DNA of 64,000 nt from Aselliscus stoliczkanus (GCA_033961575.1 CM066735.1:88849449-88913448), one strand, 5' to 3'. Numbered from the stretch's first letter, positions 33,412-46,867 are shown. Program-made: numbers and translations. The notes: a model not told the origin generated them from the sequence alone.

Positions 33412-34350
33412 AAATGCTGCGTTTTAACAAATGGACTTGGTTTTCCCGGTGAAGTTCAAGTTCTAGACTTCAGCCACTACTGCAAGATGCCCAGTGATTG
33501 GGTGTTGTTACAAGAATGTGGAAGAGAAAAGACCAAGACACCATGGTGCCTGCAGAACCTCTTTCTGGAGGTCTGGTGCTAGGCTATATGACATCTGCAG
33601 TGCTTGGCCCCATTCCTAGGATGCAATATATACAGGATGACAGGGCTCTCGGTGTGCTCCTGGGAGAACATACCACAAAACGCATCTGTGGGAAGAAAAC
33701 ACACTCTTCACAGAACTTCCCTACAAGTAAAAAAAAAGAAAGAAAAATCCTTGTCATAGTTTTCAAAGGACTATTTTACACTTAGGGTTGCTGAATCTAC
33801 ATTCAAAGGCATCTAGCCTTCCATGTATAAAAAATAGTTTTACATAAAGAAAATGAATCAGACTCAGAATATAATATACTGGTGATTCACTCCCAATTTT
33901 TTTAACCCTTTAAAGATATTCAAAATATGTAATGGAATTTTTTTTGTTTGTTTATTTTGATTTAATGAAGGGATTGGTTCTCTCTTAACCACTTGGGTGC
34001 TGGTGGTTTTGAACTCTGATACAGTGTAGACAGTATTTGTAACCTTGCACAGCCTCTGGGAATAACTGTCAAATTGTCAGGTTTAAGTTATAGTAATAGA
34101 ATATATTAATGGACAGTATGTGTATATGTACTTGTATATGGGGAGAGGGAGAGGTTTTGATAGGTTAATACTTCGCTGCTGGTCCAATTTATAGTATTTT
34201 TTAGAGCACTTTGAATCTATGAAAAAGATTCAATATCCCTTGTTCTAAGACCCTCCTTACTAAAATTACCTACATTGTTTTAAAATTTTTGTTGCTTGGG
34301 GATTTTAAATGAAAATAAGTTATATAATAAAATATAAGTTCCTTCTTTAT
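33412..34350 (+). other. Probable 3' UTR of the unrecognised gene
   Basis: About 0.94 kb from the stop codon to just past the first downstream AATAAA (34326-34331). No splice donor with a convincing partner and no recognisable repeat was seen inside it. The exact cleavage site is inferred; a transcript could also run farther right. Confidence 0.5.
34326..34331 (+). promoter_or_regulatory. Candidate polyadenylation signal AATAAA
   Basis: First canonical hexamer downstream of the stop codon at 33411. It lies in an AT-rich context followed by TTCCTTCTTTATTC, which could serve as the downstream U/GU-rich element. Assignment to the gene is inferred from position only. Confidence 0.45.
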
Positions 34351-34532
34351 TCATTGAGGCATCCCTAAAAAAGAGAAATCAAAATACCAAACAGTGTCCT
34401 ATTCTTATGTAGGGAGAATTTATGATGAAAATTTTCTAGATTTTAATTGGGCTGAAAATCTCTACAGCTGGCTTCTTATAACCAGTGTAATGTCAAGAAA
34501 TGCCCTCATTGCCAAATCAGGCTGTACTTCTA

Positions 34533-34691
34533 ATTACTTAAAGAACATTTTTTTTTGCTCATCCTGCTATCTGTTGGCAGCTCAGCAGCATCTCAGCTCG
34601 CTGGGCATCGAACTGCTGTTGCTCAGAGCTCAGCTCTCACTCTTGAATGAGCTCTTAACCAACGGAGCCACTTGGCTGGCCCATTACTTAA
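34533..34691 (-). mobile_element. tRNA-derived SINE, subfamily A, antisense
   Basis: The element is about 34551-34682. On the minus strand: GGGCCAGCCAAGTGGCTCCG, TTGGTTAAGAGCTCATTCAA, CAGCAGTTCGATGCCCAGCG, then CAGATAGCAGGATGAGC before the A tail. The direct repeat ATTACTTAA (34533-34541, 34683-34691) flanks it. It lies about 330 bases beyond the predicted polyadenylation signal. Confidence 0.85.
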
Positions 34692-37600
34692 CATTTTAAT
34701 GGTATATAATTAGTAACCTGAAAGATGAAATTATGCTTTTTATTTACTTCTCACTGAATTCTGTTAATTGACATTGATATATTTTTAGCATGATTGAGTA
34801 GAACTTAGTCAATATACATTTACAGTAGTTGAAACACCATAACGTTTTATACAGTATAGGAAAAAATGTTTTAATGTGAGTCCAGACTATTTTTACATTT
34901 AGTATGTTTAACACTTAAATAATACCCAAATTCCCTTTAACACCTTTGAAAATTGCTGATGAACCTTTACCTTTAAGCCAAATTAATAACAAATATATTA
35001 TAATTTAAAAATAGTAGATGTATGTACAGTGATGAAAATTTTAGTTTCAGCTTTCAAACGAATTCCATCCATATGTGAAATTCACATGTGAAATCAAAAT
35101 CTATGGTTTTGTTGATTTAAACTAGGCAAAATTTTATCTCTACTTCAACTTAGTTTGAACCTGCACTATATTATTTTTTATATCTTTCCATGTATGGAAT
35201 GTGCACATTTTCTCATTGTATAGGTGGCACAGGCCTAGAGGGGCACATATTTTACTTGTGACAGAAGCCAGTATTTAGAAATAAACCAAGCTATGGGGTA
35301 AAAGTTTGAAAAATAAGGTTATTTTTCAAATGACAATATATAGAATAGAATAGTATTCAGGGGTCACACCTTGGTTAGAAAGGAGAAGTTACTTATTTGA
35401 AGGTGTTCTTAAATGCATAAAGTCAATCTTATTGATGAGAGCAGGAGCAAAAGATGTCTGTCTAACTAACTCTTTTAGACCATAGAAATGGCATTTATTA
35501 TGCTGGGAGCCAGTGAGAATTAACAAAAATAAGCAAATTTGTATCCTTTTTAAAGGCAGCTTTAGGCCCATCAACTCTATGCTGAGATGCATTCATTTGC
35601 CAAAATAATGAATGCGTGCTATGTGAATCCCAGCCCTCCCCGCCCCTCCCCCTATATCACCCCCACCTTAACTACCAGTTACTGAATCAAATTGTCCTAG
35701 TGCAAGACCAAGCCTTTAAGAGAAAGTCAGATACTGATAAGGGAATCGTTTTGTGCATGGAGACACATCCCAAATGTGAAGTCAACTTATCAAAAGCCTT
35801 CACTTTGTTTTCAACAAGTCCCCTTCCCCTTATGATAAAACAACAATGGTCATTTTCTTTTGACTGTCTGAACTGTCTTCGAGTGCAAAGAAGTCGTTAC
35901 TTGAATTTAATAGGCCTCATAATCTTTTCTTGATTGCATTTAAAATTTTTCTCTTTCTTTCGTATAATTTTTAACTATTTGTTTTACAATGAAATCCCTG
36001 TGAATTCCTCTAATTCTCAGTCACTGAATATTTGTATGGGACAGACTAGGAATCAGTCTGTTTAGATCACTTTTGCTATACAGATACTTCAGTTGATTAT
36101 ATTATGACCCACCAGCTCTCTCTGAATATGTGCATTTGAAACGTTAGTTAGTGTTTCAAAAGCAAAATGCTCCATCCTCAGGGAAGTGACTACAGCAGGC
36201 CTGTGTGCTTACTGGTTGTTAACCTTGTCTTCCTCCAGATGTGTGATATTTAATTAGAGATCTGCAGGGCATAGTAACATGGACATAGGCCCAGTACTCA
36301 TGGATGAATGTCAGAAACCTCCTAGAGAAATACTGCTTGAGTTTAATATGGATATTTGTGTGGCACCGGGCAGTGTGCACAGCCTGCTTTGACATTCTAA
36401 AGCAGAATTTAAGTAACAAACACACTGTTATAAAGCTTACCCCAACAATAGAACTGATTTGGGGCTAAGGCCTTCCTAGAGATCCATCTATAACCTAATC
36501 AATGCTATGAATTTTGATGTTCAAAAAACAAATATGGGACTGGTTGATTACGTGCAATTACAGCAATATCATCAGTTAATCACCACTCATGTTTAAGATG
36601 GGTGAAAGCAACAATATCATTTAAGTCAATTATATCAGTATTAACATGCATAGAATCCACATCCTTGTTTTTTAATCTGCTGAATTGCAAAATATATTTA
36701 TTGCTATTTTTCTTTAGAATGGTGAGGGACTGTACATAGTAAATATGCTGAATTCCTTTCAAAATAGCTTCGACTTGTATCTGAAGGCAGGAAAACCTTC
36801 TTTATAAGCCACTTCTATTGTTTACCTTTTACTTTTTTAATGTTGTATATTCATGATCTCAGAAATCAACGGGAGACCCAAATGCAAAGGAATTAGAATT
36901 GAAACAGCCTCTCAGCACCCGAAGATGCAGACGCAAAGGGCTCCTAAGCAAGGGAAATGCAATACTTCCGTATATTGACCTTTACTCTGGGTGAAATTCT
37001 ACGGAAACATGCAGTTCTCCATGTTCAACAACCAAATGTGATAATAAGTGTATTTTATAGATCTTTATGATTATCTTGCAGATTGTATCCATTGATGGAA
37101 ATTGGCATCATTTTGGAACGATTATTTTTTCAACTCAAGTGTGCTGCTAACAGTGTTGCTTATCCTTGAATGCTGTTTTTCATACAGATAGGAAGACTCA
37201 ACTGTCTCAGGGAAACAACTTTATGATAAAGAAATTCTTATGCATGTCATTATGGTTAAACTGCATATTGTAAATACAACTGTTAGGGTTGATTATATTC
37301 CTGCTGTGATGTTGTTTTGAGATCTGCAAGAGGGACAGAAAAGATTTTATGACTTTGATGAGGTGACTGATGGGTATTGCAAATTTACACACCCTCTGGG
37401 TCTGTGGGCAGTAATTGTTTTTAAAAATGAAGATCACACGCCCTAAAATCACAGCAGCATTCTTGGCATGTGAGGGATGCTAGATTTATTTTTACTACAT
37501 ATATGCAGCAATTAACTAATTACATACAAAAAATTAACTATGGTTTATTGAAATGAAAATTCGATTCTCAATTGAAAACTAAAAGTTATTTCTCTAAACA

Positions 37601-39730
37601 TAACAAGCTGCTTTTTTTCCGTTTTGTACTATAAAGCTCTGCACTATCCCCAGAAAGTGTATTTTGAAGTAGCAAAAGTGTATTATAGCAAATGTGTGAC
37701 TTTTTAAATGCTGCCATTTGGGAAGTAGCTTACCTTTGTTTCCTCTGAACATAGATAGAAGTTTTGTCTTCATAGAAAATCACTGTCATTTTAACACATA
37801 ATCAGCATGTCTACTTAGATGCTTAGAATTGATCTGGTGAGCTCACAAATGAAAAATTAGCTGACGTTTTTACAATCATGTGACAAACTGGCCCTGTAAA
37901 ACAAGCAGAGAGAGATTTTGACTAGCAATAACAAACCAAGGGGAACATATGCCTTAAGGCCTTAGCACCTTTAAGTCAGACTGTGACGGTCACTTACAAA
38001 ATGATATCCTTAACTCATGATTAGTTCTATGTTTCAAGCACCATTTGAGTCAGGACCCTGAAAAAGAATATAAGGCTTATAAATGACAATTACATTTTAG
38101 CTTTCCTTGCCTTCCATGTTCTCTGTGTTTACCTCATACTTCAGCGAATTTGAAAGGAAATGCAGTTGGGTTGGGGATACCCCACATCATGAAGGAATAT
38201 CTGAAGAATTTGTATGAACCCAACATTACTTTGAAGGAGGCGAATAGATATAAGTAGTCAGAAGCGATATCCCAACTTGCTCAACATGAAGGATGGATCT
38301 TGCAAGGATGTGGGATGATCTCCAAATAAAAACTGCTTTGAGAAGTTGGAGGACAAGTAGAAGGCAAATGGTTCCCCAGTGTCTGACATTGCCTGACAAG
38401 CTTGTCGCATAGTGGTGACTGATTGACAAGGGATCACCAGGTGCCCCACAAACTTGAATGTTTCATATTGTTTCCCAGAGTACAGTTATCATTGGACTGT
38501 TATTTCTGTGCTGTGACCAACCAATAAGGTGACCAGCCAGGATGACCCCTAAGGCTTCCCAGTAACTTGGTGGCTGAATCCTTAGGACAGGGTCCCTAGG
38601 AGGCATTCCAAAGACATAAACGCCTCAGAGAAGCAGTTTTGTCTGCCATTAAGTGAATGCAGTTCTGTCTCGGTGCCATGGTTTCTCCCCCATCTTTCAT
38701 CCATTACCTCAGGCCCATTTCATCTGACAACGCAATTTTACAAGAAATATATGTAGGATTTCAATAAATGATGGCAGATTTGAATACGCTTACACTTAGC
38801 AAGATTAGTAGAGAAATACATTAAGGTATTTCAGTTGTTTGCAAGTAAACTAATTGATAGGTTGTGGAAAGATTCCATCATTTTGCTCTTCCAAAATGGA
38901 AAACAGAAATCAGTTAAAAGAAAAATCCTCTGAGTGCATTCTGTTTACTGACATTTAGTGGATCAAAACTGAATTATAATGCTTCCTGTATTTTACTCTT
39001 CTCAGTGGTGAGTTGGTAAGGATCAAAGAGAATAAAGCTGTTCTCTGAAAAAAAGTGCGGCCCCTAATCTTAACGTTATCTGGGCTCTTCTATTATCTGG
39101 GCAGCCAAGGTCCGACAAAGGTCTGTGCCCACAGAATGGAAAAATACTTTGAATTTGCTTTTCTCCCCCTAGCCTTTGAGAGAGTATCTTTTATTGTTCC
39201 AGCACCTCCTCCCCATTCCTACCCAAGGAATAGACTATTATCAGGTGTCCTGCAGAGACCCCTGTGTTTTTGGAGGACATGCCTGTAGTTCTGTGATCAA
39301 TGTATGATATGGAAGGCAGAGGGATGATGGACTCTCTGCATATGCTTCTGTCTGCCCCAAACCTCCAAAACACACATGCACGAGCACCTGGAAACTCTAA
39401 CATGCTGATGAACTTGAAGACCTCAGAAGAGAGGAAACAATGAAATGCCTCTATAAAAGATTTATATAAAAAAAAAATGCAAGCAGCCTTTATTTTTGCT
39501 ATCGCTTAAGTATGCTCTATAAAATGCTAAAGGAAATTAAAAATGTATTTTCAATCTTACTGGAAAAGAACTTCTCTTTTATCAAGAGGTCATAGCAAAT
39601 GGTCATCTACTTTCTCTCACCAGCTCCCCGACTCTCTCTTTTTGTGTTTTTAAAAGTTTTTTGATTAAAAAAAAAAAAGTCCCATGTATGTGTTTATGTT
39701 CAAATGTGTCCTGCAGCTTTAATTGGTGGG
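34692..39730. other. 5-kb block with almost no recognisable repeats
   Basis: Between the SINE at 34.5 kb and the LTR at 39.7 kb I recognise no SINE, MIR, LTR, DNA transposon or L1. The density elsewhere in the window is roughly one per 1-2 kb. No ORF over 105 codons and no splice chain. It is 3' of the gene. Conserved non-coding elements are possible but cannot be shown here. Confidence 0.4.
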
Positions 39731-39736
39731 TCCCTG

Positions 39737-40118
39737 TAGCAATTAGCTATTGCCACAAAAAGGCGCATAGAGAAGCACCTCAAAACTTAATGACTTAGAA
39801 TGACAAGCATGTGTTATTTCTCAAGAATCTGTACGTGAACTGGGTGATGTTGTGCTGATCTGAGCTGGGTTCCCTAAAATGTGTCTGCTCAGCTGGCAGG
39901 TTGCCTGGGGTCTGGCTGGTCTCAGATGGACTCAGAGGGGACAAGTCAGCCCTCCTCCATGTGTCACTCACATCCCTCCAGCATCCTACTGTTTTTTGTG
40001 GCAGCAGCGAGTTGGAGAAAAATAGAAATGCAAGACTCCTAATCAAGCTTCTGATTACATCACATTTTCCCCATTTTCATGGGCCAAAGCAGATCACATG
40101 TTCAAACCCAGTGTTAGT
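39737..40118 (-). mobile_element. MaLR (MLT1-type) LTR, first of two
   Basis: GTAGCAATTAGCTATTGCCA, CTCAAAACTTAATGACTTAG, a central Leu/Ser-rich GC block and AGCAGATCACATGTTCAAAC follow the reverse complement of an old MLT1 LTR. Overlapping ORFs (39795-40046 minus, 39901-40179 plus) are incidental. Confidence 0.58.
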
Positions 40119-40137
40119 GTGGGCGTGTGTAAGAGTA

Positions 40138-40652
40138 TTGTACTACTGTGCAACAAATTGCTATAAACTTAGCAATTAGAAACAACACACAGTTTTGAAT
40201 CTCACAATTTCTATAGGTCAGAAGTTTGAGCATGCCTTCACTGGGTCCTCTCACTGGCTGGCATCAAAGTATGGGCAGGGGGCCTGGACTCTCCTCAGGG
40301 ACTTGAGATCATCTTCCAAGTTACTGTGATTGTTGGCCGAGTTCAGACCCTTGTGTCTGTAGGACTGAGGTCCTCAGCAACTCCATGTAGCCTGCAGTAG
40401 TCCCCTACAACGTGGCCCTGGATAGCTCATATCAAGTCAGCTTGTTTTTTGAAGAGTCAGTGTGAAAATCAATCTCTCTCATTGATTCAGACAGAGTTTG
40501 ATAAAATAACCAAATCAAGGGAATGACATTCCATCACCTTCACCATATTCTAGGAGTTATAAGCAAGTCATAGGTGCAGCCTACACTCAAGGGGAGGGGA
40601 TTATACAAGGGAATGGGTGTTTAGGGTCACCTTAGGGTGTGTCTACCACAGA
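40138..40652 (-). mobile_element. MaLR (MLT1-type) LTR, second of two
   Basis: Starts TGTACTACTGTGCAACAAAT, includes AACAACACACAGTTTTGAAT, TATAGGTCAGAAGTTTGAGC, AGTTCAGACCC and ends GGGTGTGTCTACCACA, again in the reverse-complement order of an MLT1 LTR. Same orientation as its neighbour 20 bp away. Confidence 0.6.
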
Positions 40653-40659
40653 GTGCAAT

Positions 40660-41488
40660 ACCAAAGGGAATACACATAGGTAGACATGAAAAATTAGGGC
40701 CACGAATTATGAAATATCACACTATCAAAATACCTGGAGAAGAAAGAATTGTCTTAGGTAGTCTCATGAAAATGACCTCAGACTACAGGACCTGGATTCC
40801 AGAACATTCCCCATCCCCACCCCAGGATTCAGTTAGCTATCCCCAGCATGCTTTGAAAGCTAGATCTAACCCACCAAATAGACAGACAAACCTCAGTCAC
40901 TAGCATGAGAAGCAGGGATGGAAATTATTCTTGTAGAAGCCAGAATTTTAATAAGAATCTGCTATTCTTAATTTAGTCGTTTATCAAATGGGAACAAATT
41001 GATTGGTCTCAGTAATTATGTTTATATGGCAAAGAACAGAAATTAAATAAGTGAATTATAGAGCATAGCTTTATATAGCTATAAACTGCAATCTTAAAAA
41101 AAGCAATGAATAAAAGAAAATGTCTCCCAAATTTAAAAATTCTGTCCTTCCCCTCAAGATTGAGAGTATACTTTCATATTCATTTTACTCTTTATATGAA
41201 GTGGCCCCTATAACACAGATTTAATTTGCTATTATACATTAAAGACTAAAATGGCATGAATTAATTTTATGACAAACTGGTTTTATCTCTTGAGCCATGG
41301 AGTTTTGCCACAGACATTTTAACCATCCTTGGTATGTGCAAAAAAAGTTATTTATGTAACCCAGGAAAATAATTGTAGTTTTCCTAATGATGAGTATATA
41401 GGTGCATACTGTGAATTGTTCAAGGATCAAGAAACCAATTACATAAAGTCTAAAATTCCCTAAATTTATTTGCACATAAAACAAGAAG
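40660..41488. other. No recognised feature
   Basis: AT-rich, ORFs short and without motifs. Confidence 0.3.
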
Positions 41489-41489
41489 T

Positions 41490-41720
41490 AAACATGATTA
41501 AGAATCTGGGCTCTTGGCTCACGTGGACTTGGGTTGGAATGCCAGCTCCATGGTTTCTAGTTGGATGACCTCAGACCAAAGATTCAACCTTTTTGAGGCT
41601 TAGCTTCTGCATACTTATAATGAAGATAATAGGAGATTCTACTTTAAAGTTTATCGAGCCGAAGCTGGATGCAAGAATGAAATACTGCAATGGAGGCACA
41701 TACAGCACTCAGTATAATGT
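41490..41720 (+). mobile_element. MIR element
   Basis: AGAATCTGGGCTCTTGGCTC, TTGGGTTGGAATGCCAGCTC, TGGATGACCTCAGACCAAAG, GAGGCTTAGCTTCTGCATAC and AATGAAGATAATAGGAGATT follow MIR order. Confidence 0.68.
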
Positions 41721-41724
41721 TAGC

Positions 41725-43015
41725 CTGTGTCTACCCAGGTCCCACATACCCTGGGACTGTTTTAGTGCACATGACTCCCTGGGGCACATTCTCTCCCAAT
41801 CGCCTGCATCTGTGGCTCTTTGATGGGAACTGTCCTCAGGTTGCAGGAATCGGTTTGACCTGCTGGCAATGGTAACACCTGGAAATTTCTACCTCCAGAG
41901 GCAGCCATTAACCCCTGACAGAAAGCGTCAGGGGAGCAAACCTCCAGTATCCTCATGCCTGACTGGGATAGCTCTGCGGTGTGTTCTTCACTGTCCCTCT
42001 CCAGAACTGAGTCAAAGTCACCCTCCACGGCACTGTGCCTGATAAGGTACCCTAGCCTCCCTCCCTTCCTGTCTCTGCCTTTCTTCCCCACTCACCTATC
42101 AGTTTTCCTGTCAACGCTTCCTGATGAATTCAACCTGATGAATGCAGGACATGCTTCTGCAGAAGCCCTCGGAAGGCATTGGCAGAACATAAATGGCCAA
42201 ATTAATATTAACTTAAAATTTTTGTGATGAGGAGTGTGGATTGACAATATCTACATGCACCTGAGGAAATGATTCATTGATGGGTGTCACCATGATGTGT
42301 CCTGGTATAGAGTTCCCATGAAGCAGGAATGAAACTAGGCACTAAGGATCTGGGGTTGGACCACACTCCCTGTCTCCTTTCCCTACCCCCCAAGTCAGTG
42401 GTTACTTGTGGCTGTCAGTGAGATAACAGGGATGGTAGCATAGGAAAAGCTCCTCCCTAGCCTCCTAAAATGGCGCAGAGCATTTCTTCCTGTTCTTGGG
42501 ACAGGAGTTGGAGAGCGAGGTCAACATTCCTAGAAAAGGAGAGCTATCTCTTGCCTCCATTCACCACAAACAAATGGAATAAGCTCAGCTTTGGGGAAAC
42601 GTCCCTGCTTTCTGGGATGGAGGGAGAGCTGGCCGACTCCCCTTTGGTCTCTAAGAGAGGTGGGATGATTTTCTCTTATACCATTCACGAGTTTTTCCTT
42701 CAAATAACCTCAACCAAAGTAATGAACACCTTGGGGTGTGCCAATTATTTTTAAAAATGTTTTTGAATTATGTTGATGAAGCTTACTGTGAACCTTTTAG
42801 ATGATCCTATTTTCTGCCTTTCCAAACAATGAATTGTCATGACACACATGGAATTTGAGCATGGAGCATATGATGCCGATTGATCCTCTTCAAATGCTTC
42901 TCAGCATCTCAGATCAGCCAGACATCAGAAACCACTGTCATTGGAAACTTTAGTTTCAGAGGTGGACATGTCCCATTCTGTTCCTCTCATTTGCCAGCTT
43001 AAGCTTTATCAGTAA
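41725..43015. other. No recognised feature, GC-richer
   Basis: ORFs at 41762-42091 (minus, 109 codons), 41955-42227 and 42470-42754 (plus) were inspected. None shows a domain or splice sites that link to another exon. Confidence 0.3.
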
Positions 43016-43149
43016 CACCATTAGAGTTTTTTGTTTTTTTTTGAGGGCAGTGTCACTGGCCCTCATATGTGGGACCGAACCGGGGCCGCTGGCTTCCCAA
43101 GCCAGTGCTTAATCATCGCGCCACTCGGCTGGCCCACCATTAGCGTTTT
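43016..43149 (-). mobile_element. tRNA-derived SINE, subfamily B, with TSD
   Basis: The element is about 43031-43134, GGGCCAGCCGAGTGGCGCGA on the minus strand, with the CACTGGCTTGGGAAGCCAGC hairpin, GGTTCGGTCCCACATATGAG and the tail palindrome. It is flanked by CACCATTAGAGTTTT / CACCATTAGCGTTTT (43016-43030, 43135-43149; one mismatch). Confidence 0.9.
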
Positions 43150-44125
43150 GACAGTAGGTGTTCTCATTTGGAAAGAGTATTTCAAATCAGTGGTGCAGAA
43201 AGGCAGGGAGTGTTAGTGAAGTACTAGTTGATTGTTCAAATCTGAGGAGGGTGGAGACCACCTCTTACTTCTGGCCATGTTCTTAAAGGATTCAATGGAA
43301 GAATTGCCACTGGAAACCCTTTCCTGGCTCTTTCTACTCCCGATGCTTGTTCTGCCTCTCCCTCCTTGCACAACACACACACACGCACGTACATACCATT
43401 CTTTCTGGGAGGTGAACAGAATCTTCCCTGTTCTTTTCCTATTGATTGGCATTTTCATTGGTCAATTGATGTAGCATCAGGCTACATTTCCAAATATCTA
43501 CTTGACACTTCCATTCTTTTTTGTTATTCTAGAATTTGGATGTGTTGGTGTATATGCTAACTCTGTCCAACTCTGTCCAATAGGAAATATTTCTCGGTCT
43601 ACATAATACAATCACTTCAAGCGTCAATACTGTTTACATTACTTAAGGCTAAAGCTTGTCATCATTTCTCTCCTACTTTCTTCTATATTTTTAATATTTT
43701 AATGTGTATTTTATACTTTAAGGGATAAAAAATGTCATGGAAACATTATTTGTTTTCCTACTTTATCCTGTAGACTTCATAACACAGCCTCAGGAGTATT
43801 ACAGCCTTTTTTTCCCCCTCAGAAACAATTGAGATGACTTGCTAACTTTGAAACAAAATTGTGGCCTCATTTTTAACTGGCATTCTTATCTTAAAAAGCT
43901 TTCCTGAGCTACATGGATTAAAAACAAACATACAAACAAATAAGAGATTGGAAAAATAATATTTGAATCAGAAAGTCTTTTGTTCATTTAACGGCTAATC
44001 AGATCCATTTAACATAGTGCTAGATGTATCAAGAGTAATAAGCTCATGAGAATAATTTCCAAAATTCTCACCTCAAAATTCTCAGTCTCTTTACTTTCTG
44101 CTGGGGAGGGAGAGGTGTGTTGAGT
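43150..44125. other. No recognised feature
   Basis: Contains a 10-bp direct duplication ACTCTGTCCA near 43560 and otherwise AT-rich unique sequence. Confidence 0.3.
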
Positions 44126-44127
44126 GG

Positions 44128-44360
44128 CTAATGTGTAACAGGTACTGTGTCAGGCACTTTCTGTATTTTTATTAGCCACCATAACAGCCATTGTGGAAGA
44201 GATTATAACTAACATTATTGTAGGGATGAAAAGAACTGAGGCTCAGAGAAGTTAAGGAGCCAATAGCTAGTGGTTGAAAACAAAAAGAAGCCAGAACCCC
44301 AGGAGAAAACTTAGTTACTGAATGACTGCAATACCCATACTCTTTTTATCCCACCAAGCA
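44128..44360 (-). mobile_element. MIR element
   Basis: GTACTGTGTCAGGCACTTTC, ACCATAACAGCCATTGTGGA, AACTGAGGCTCAGAGAAGTT and AAGGAGCCAATAGCTAGTGG are the MIR signature in reverse orientation. Confidence 0.72.
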
Positions 44361-44364
44361 AAAT

Positions 44365-46860
44365 CTTTAGTTTATATTGTAGAGATAGGATTACTAAATT
44401 TATGGGACTTTTAGAATTCTCTGTGTGCCTTATTGAAAGGTATCGTCTTGCCTGTAGGTCCTAGTGGCTGCTTTGTATGTTTCATTGATGAATACCTTAA
44501 ATAGTTATGGGGAAAATGCTCTACTCATCCTTTCTAAAAGCACAAATGCAGACTAAACTAGCATTTTAATAATTCTTCCACTGCCGGAGCCTGAGCTACT
44601 CACAATCTATCCCACTTTTTAAAGTTTTCACCAGAACCCCAACTTTCCATAAAGTGCTTTGATAATCCTGCTCATGTGTCCTTTTAATATGTAGTACATT
44701 TTCAAATGAAATTTTCTAATTAAACTCAAAAATCAATCAAGCATTTTGGCTTTAAAAGTCAATGAAAAAAAAAATCAATGGATGGAACTACTCCTTTCAG
44801 AGACAAAGTAAAAGATATACTACAAGCTGTGTGACCCAAGATGAGTGACTTAACCATTCTGAACCAGTGTTTTTCTCATTGTTTTAGCAGAAGGGTTACA
44901 GGTGCTCACATATGGGAAATAATTAGTTCAATGAATAGATCAAGGAAACATGAAGTAAATAGAAACTATTAGTTTTATTAACCTGTAGTTTCCGAGAGGT
45001 TGAAAGGCAGCCCTGCTGACTCTTGTCAGTCTGTTCCTAATTTTTAAAATGGCCCAGCCAGCACTGCCTCCATGAGGATGTGCAACCCTGAGGATGCCTG
45101 TTCTGGTGGGACAGTGCCTGAAGGGTCTGCTGACCAGCACTCTTTCAATTCTTGGTTGCAGAAGGTATTAATAGAATACCAGCTGTTTCAAAGAGTAACA
45201 GGGAAATTATTGGCTCATGTATCTGAATATTCAGGATGGACAAATTTGAGGCATTACTACATTCAAGGGCTCAGAAGCTGACAACGAAACACTTTCTCAC
45301 TGTCTTTCAATCTCTCCCTGTCTTTTTTTTATCTTATATTCATTTATGAGTTTTGCTCTTCATCATGGCCTTACTCCCAAGCAGATCCTCTTCCCACAGT
45401 GGTTCCCAGGGGCACTAGGGTTCCATTTTTTCAGTTCCCAGGCCATTAGAATGATTCTCTTATCAGTTTGACAGAGGTTCCAGAATGAAGTTTCAGTGGA
45501 CCAACTTGGGTAACAGGTTTAGAGAGGATATGGGATATGCTGATTGGCTTGGACCTGGGTCATGTGCCCAACCCTTATCCAATCATTCTGGCCAGGGAAA
45601 TGTGAGCCCAGAGTGGTGGGGCCCATGGAATACCGTGATCTGAGAGTATAAAGGAGCAGTTATCCAAGAACGATAGTGAGGAAATGATAAATCTAAGGAT
45701 AACAAGGGGGTAGGTTTTCAGCAGACAAAAGCAAATGTTTATAAACTTGGTTTAGTCTTACCAGGAAGCATTTATATCCCTGGGAATTTCTGGCCTCATT
45801 GTTCTTGCCCCACTACTCCATCACCTCAGTTTGCTTGCAGGTACTTAGATAAACCCTCCCTTAATCAAAAGATTTTGGCAGGAATTAAATATAATCAAAG
45901 CAAATCAGGAAGCCCAGGGAACAACTGCCTGAGTAGCTCTTGAATTTCATTTGTCAGAGCCCTCTGGGTAGTTAATGATGGGCCGACTAGTAACACTGAA
46001 CAAGCTGAAAAGAACAGACGTATGCTTTCCTGTGGTCAGTTTCCAGTTTTTCTATGGTAACACCTGCTAATCCCTTGTTCTTCTATTTTATTACAGCATC
46101 CAGCTCTTTTGTTCTCCAGGGGTTTTGTATAGGTTTCTGTGCAGGGATGCTGTCCTTATTCCTCTCCACCACTCTTCTCCACTGGGTTAGAGAATGCCCA
46201 GGCTTTTCCCAAACTCTACTCAGCCTGCATCATTGATTGTTAACCTCCAGGTGCAGGCCCTTCAAGCCTTGGGCTCATTCTGACAGGGCAACCCGATATT
46301 ACTGAAAGCTCAGAACCACACAAAACCTCTTTCTCAATCCACCACCAATGGGATCTTGCATTATTGTTGCTGGCCAGTCAGGTGTGTCTGATACAGCTCA
46401 TAGATTATGCACAGTGTCCTCTGTCAGCCTGGTCATCTAACCTTCTTTCCAGAGTTATCTGCCTGACGATAACTCAGGCCCTGGCCTGACTTTCAACCCT
46501 GACCCATTTTGTTGAGTCCAACACAAACTTATCACCTGGACCCTAATATACAGCCTGCTACACACCAAACAACCTTGGATAATAATATCCATATCAAGCC
46601 CAAGTTTTCAATGTTCCTTTTCAACACAGCCCTTCCTCAGCTTAGAGAGGTCCAACTATTCCTATTCACCCCAACTTCGTTCTGTACTGTGCTTCAAAGG
46701 TCCCAATGGCTTTGGTGCCAAGCCTGCTCACATGACTTATGGCCCTGAGAGAATTCTTCCTAAGTAAATACAGCAAAGCTGAGTTATCCTGACAGGGAAG
46801 CTCTCATGAGCCAAGAGTATTCATTCACACTTTTATTTATTCATACAACAAATGTTCATC
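44365..46860. other. No firmly recognised feature
   Basis: 45520-45640 (ATGCTGATTGGCTTGGACCT) may be an old LTR scrap. ORFs at 46054-46236 and 46509-46748 have no support. Confidence 0.28.
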
Positions 46861-46867
46861 ACATAGC

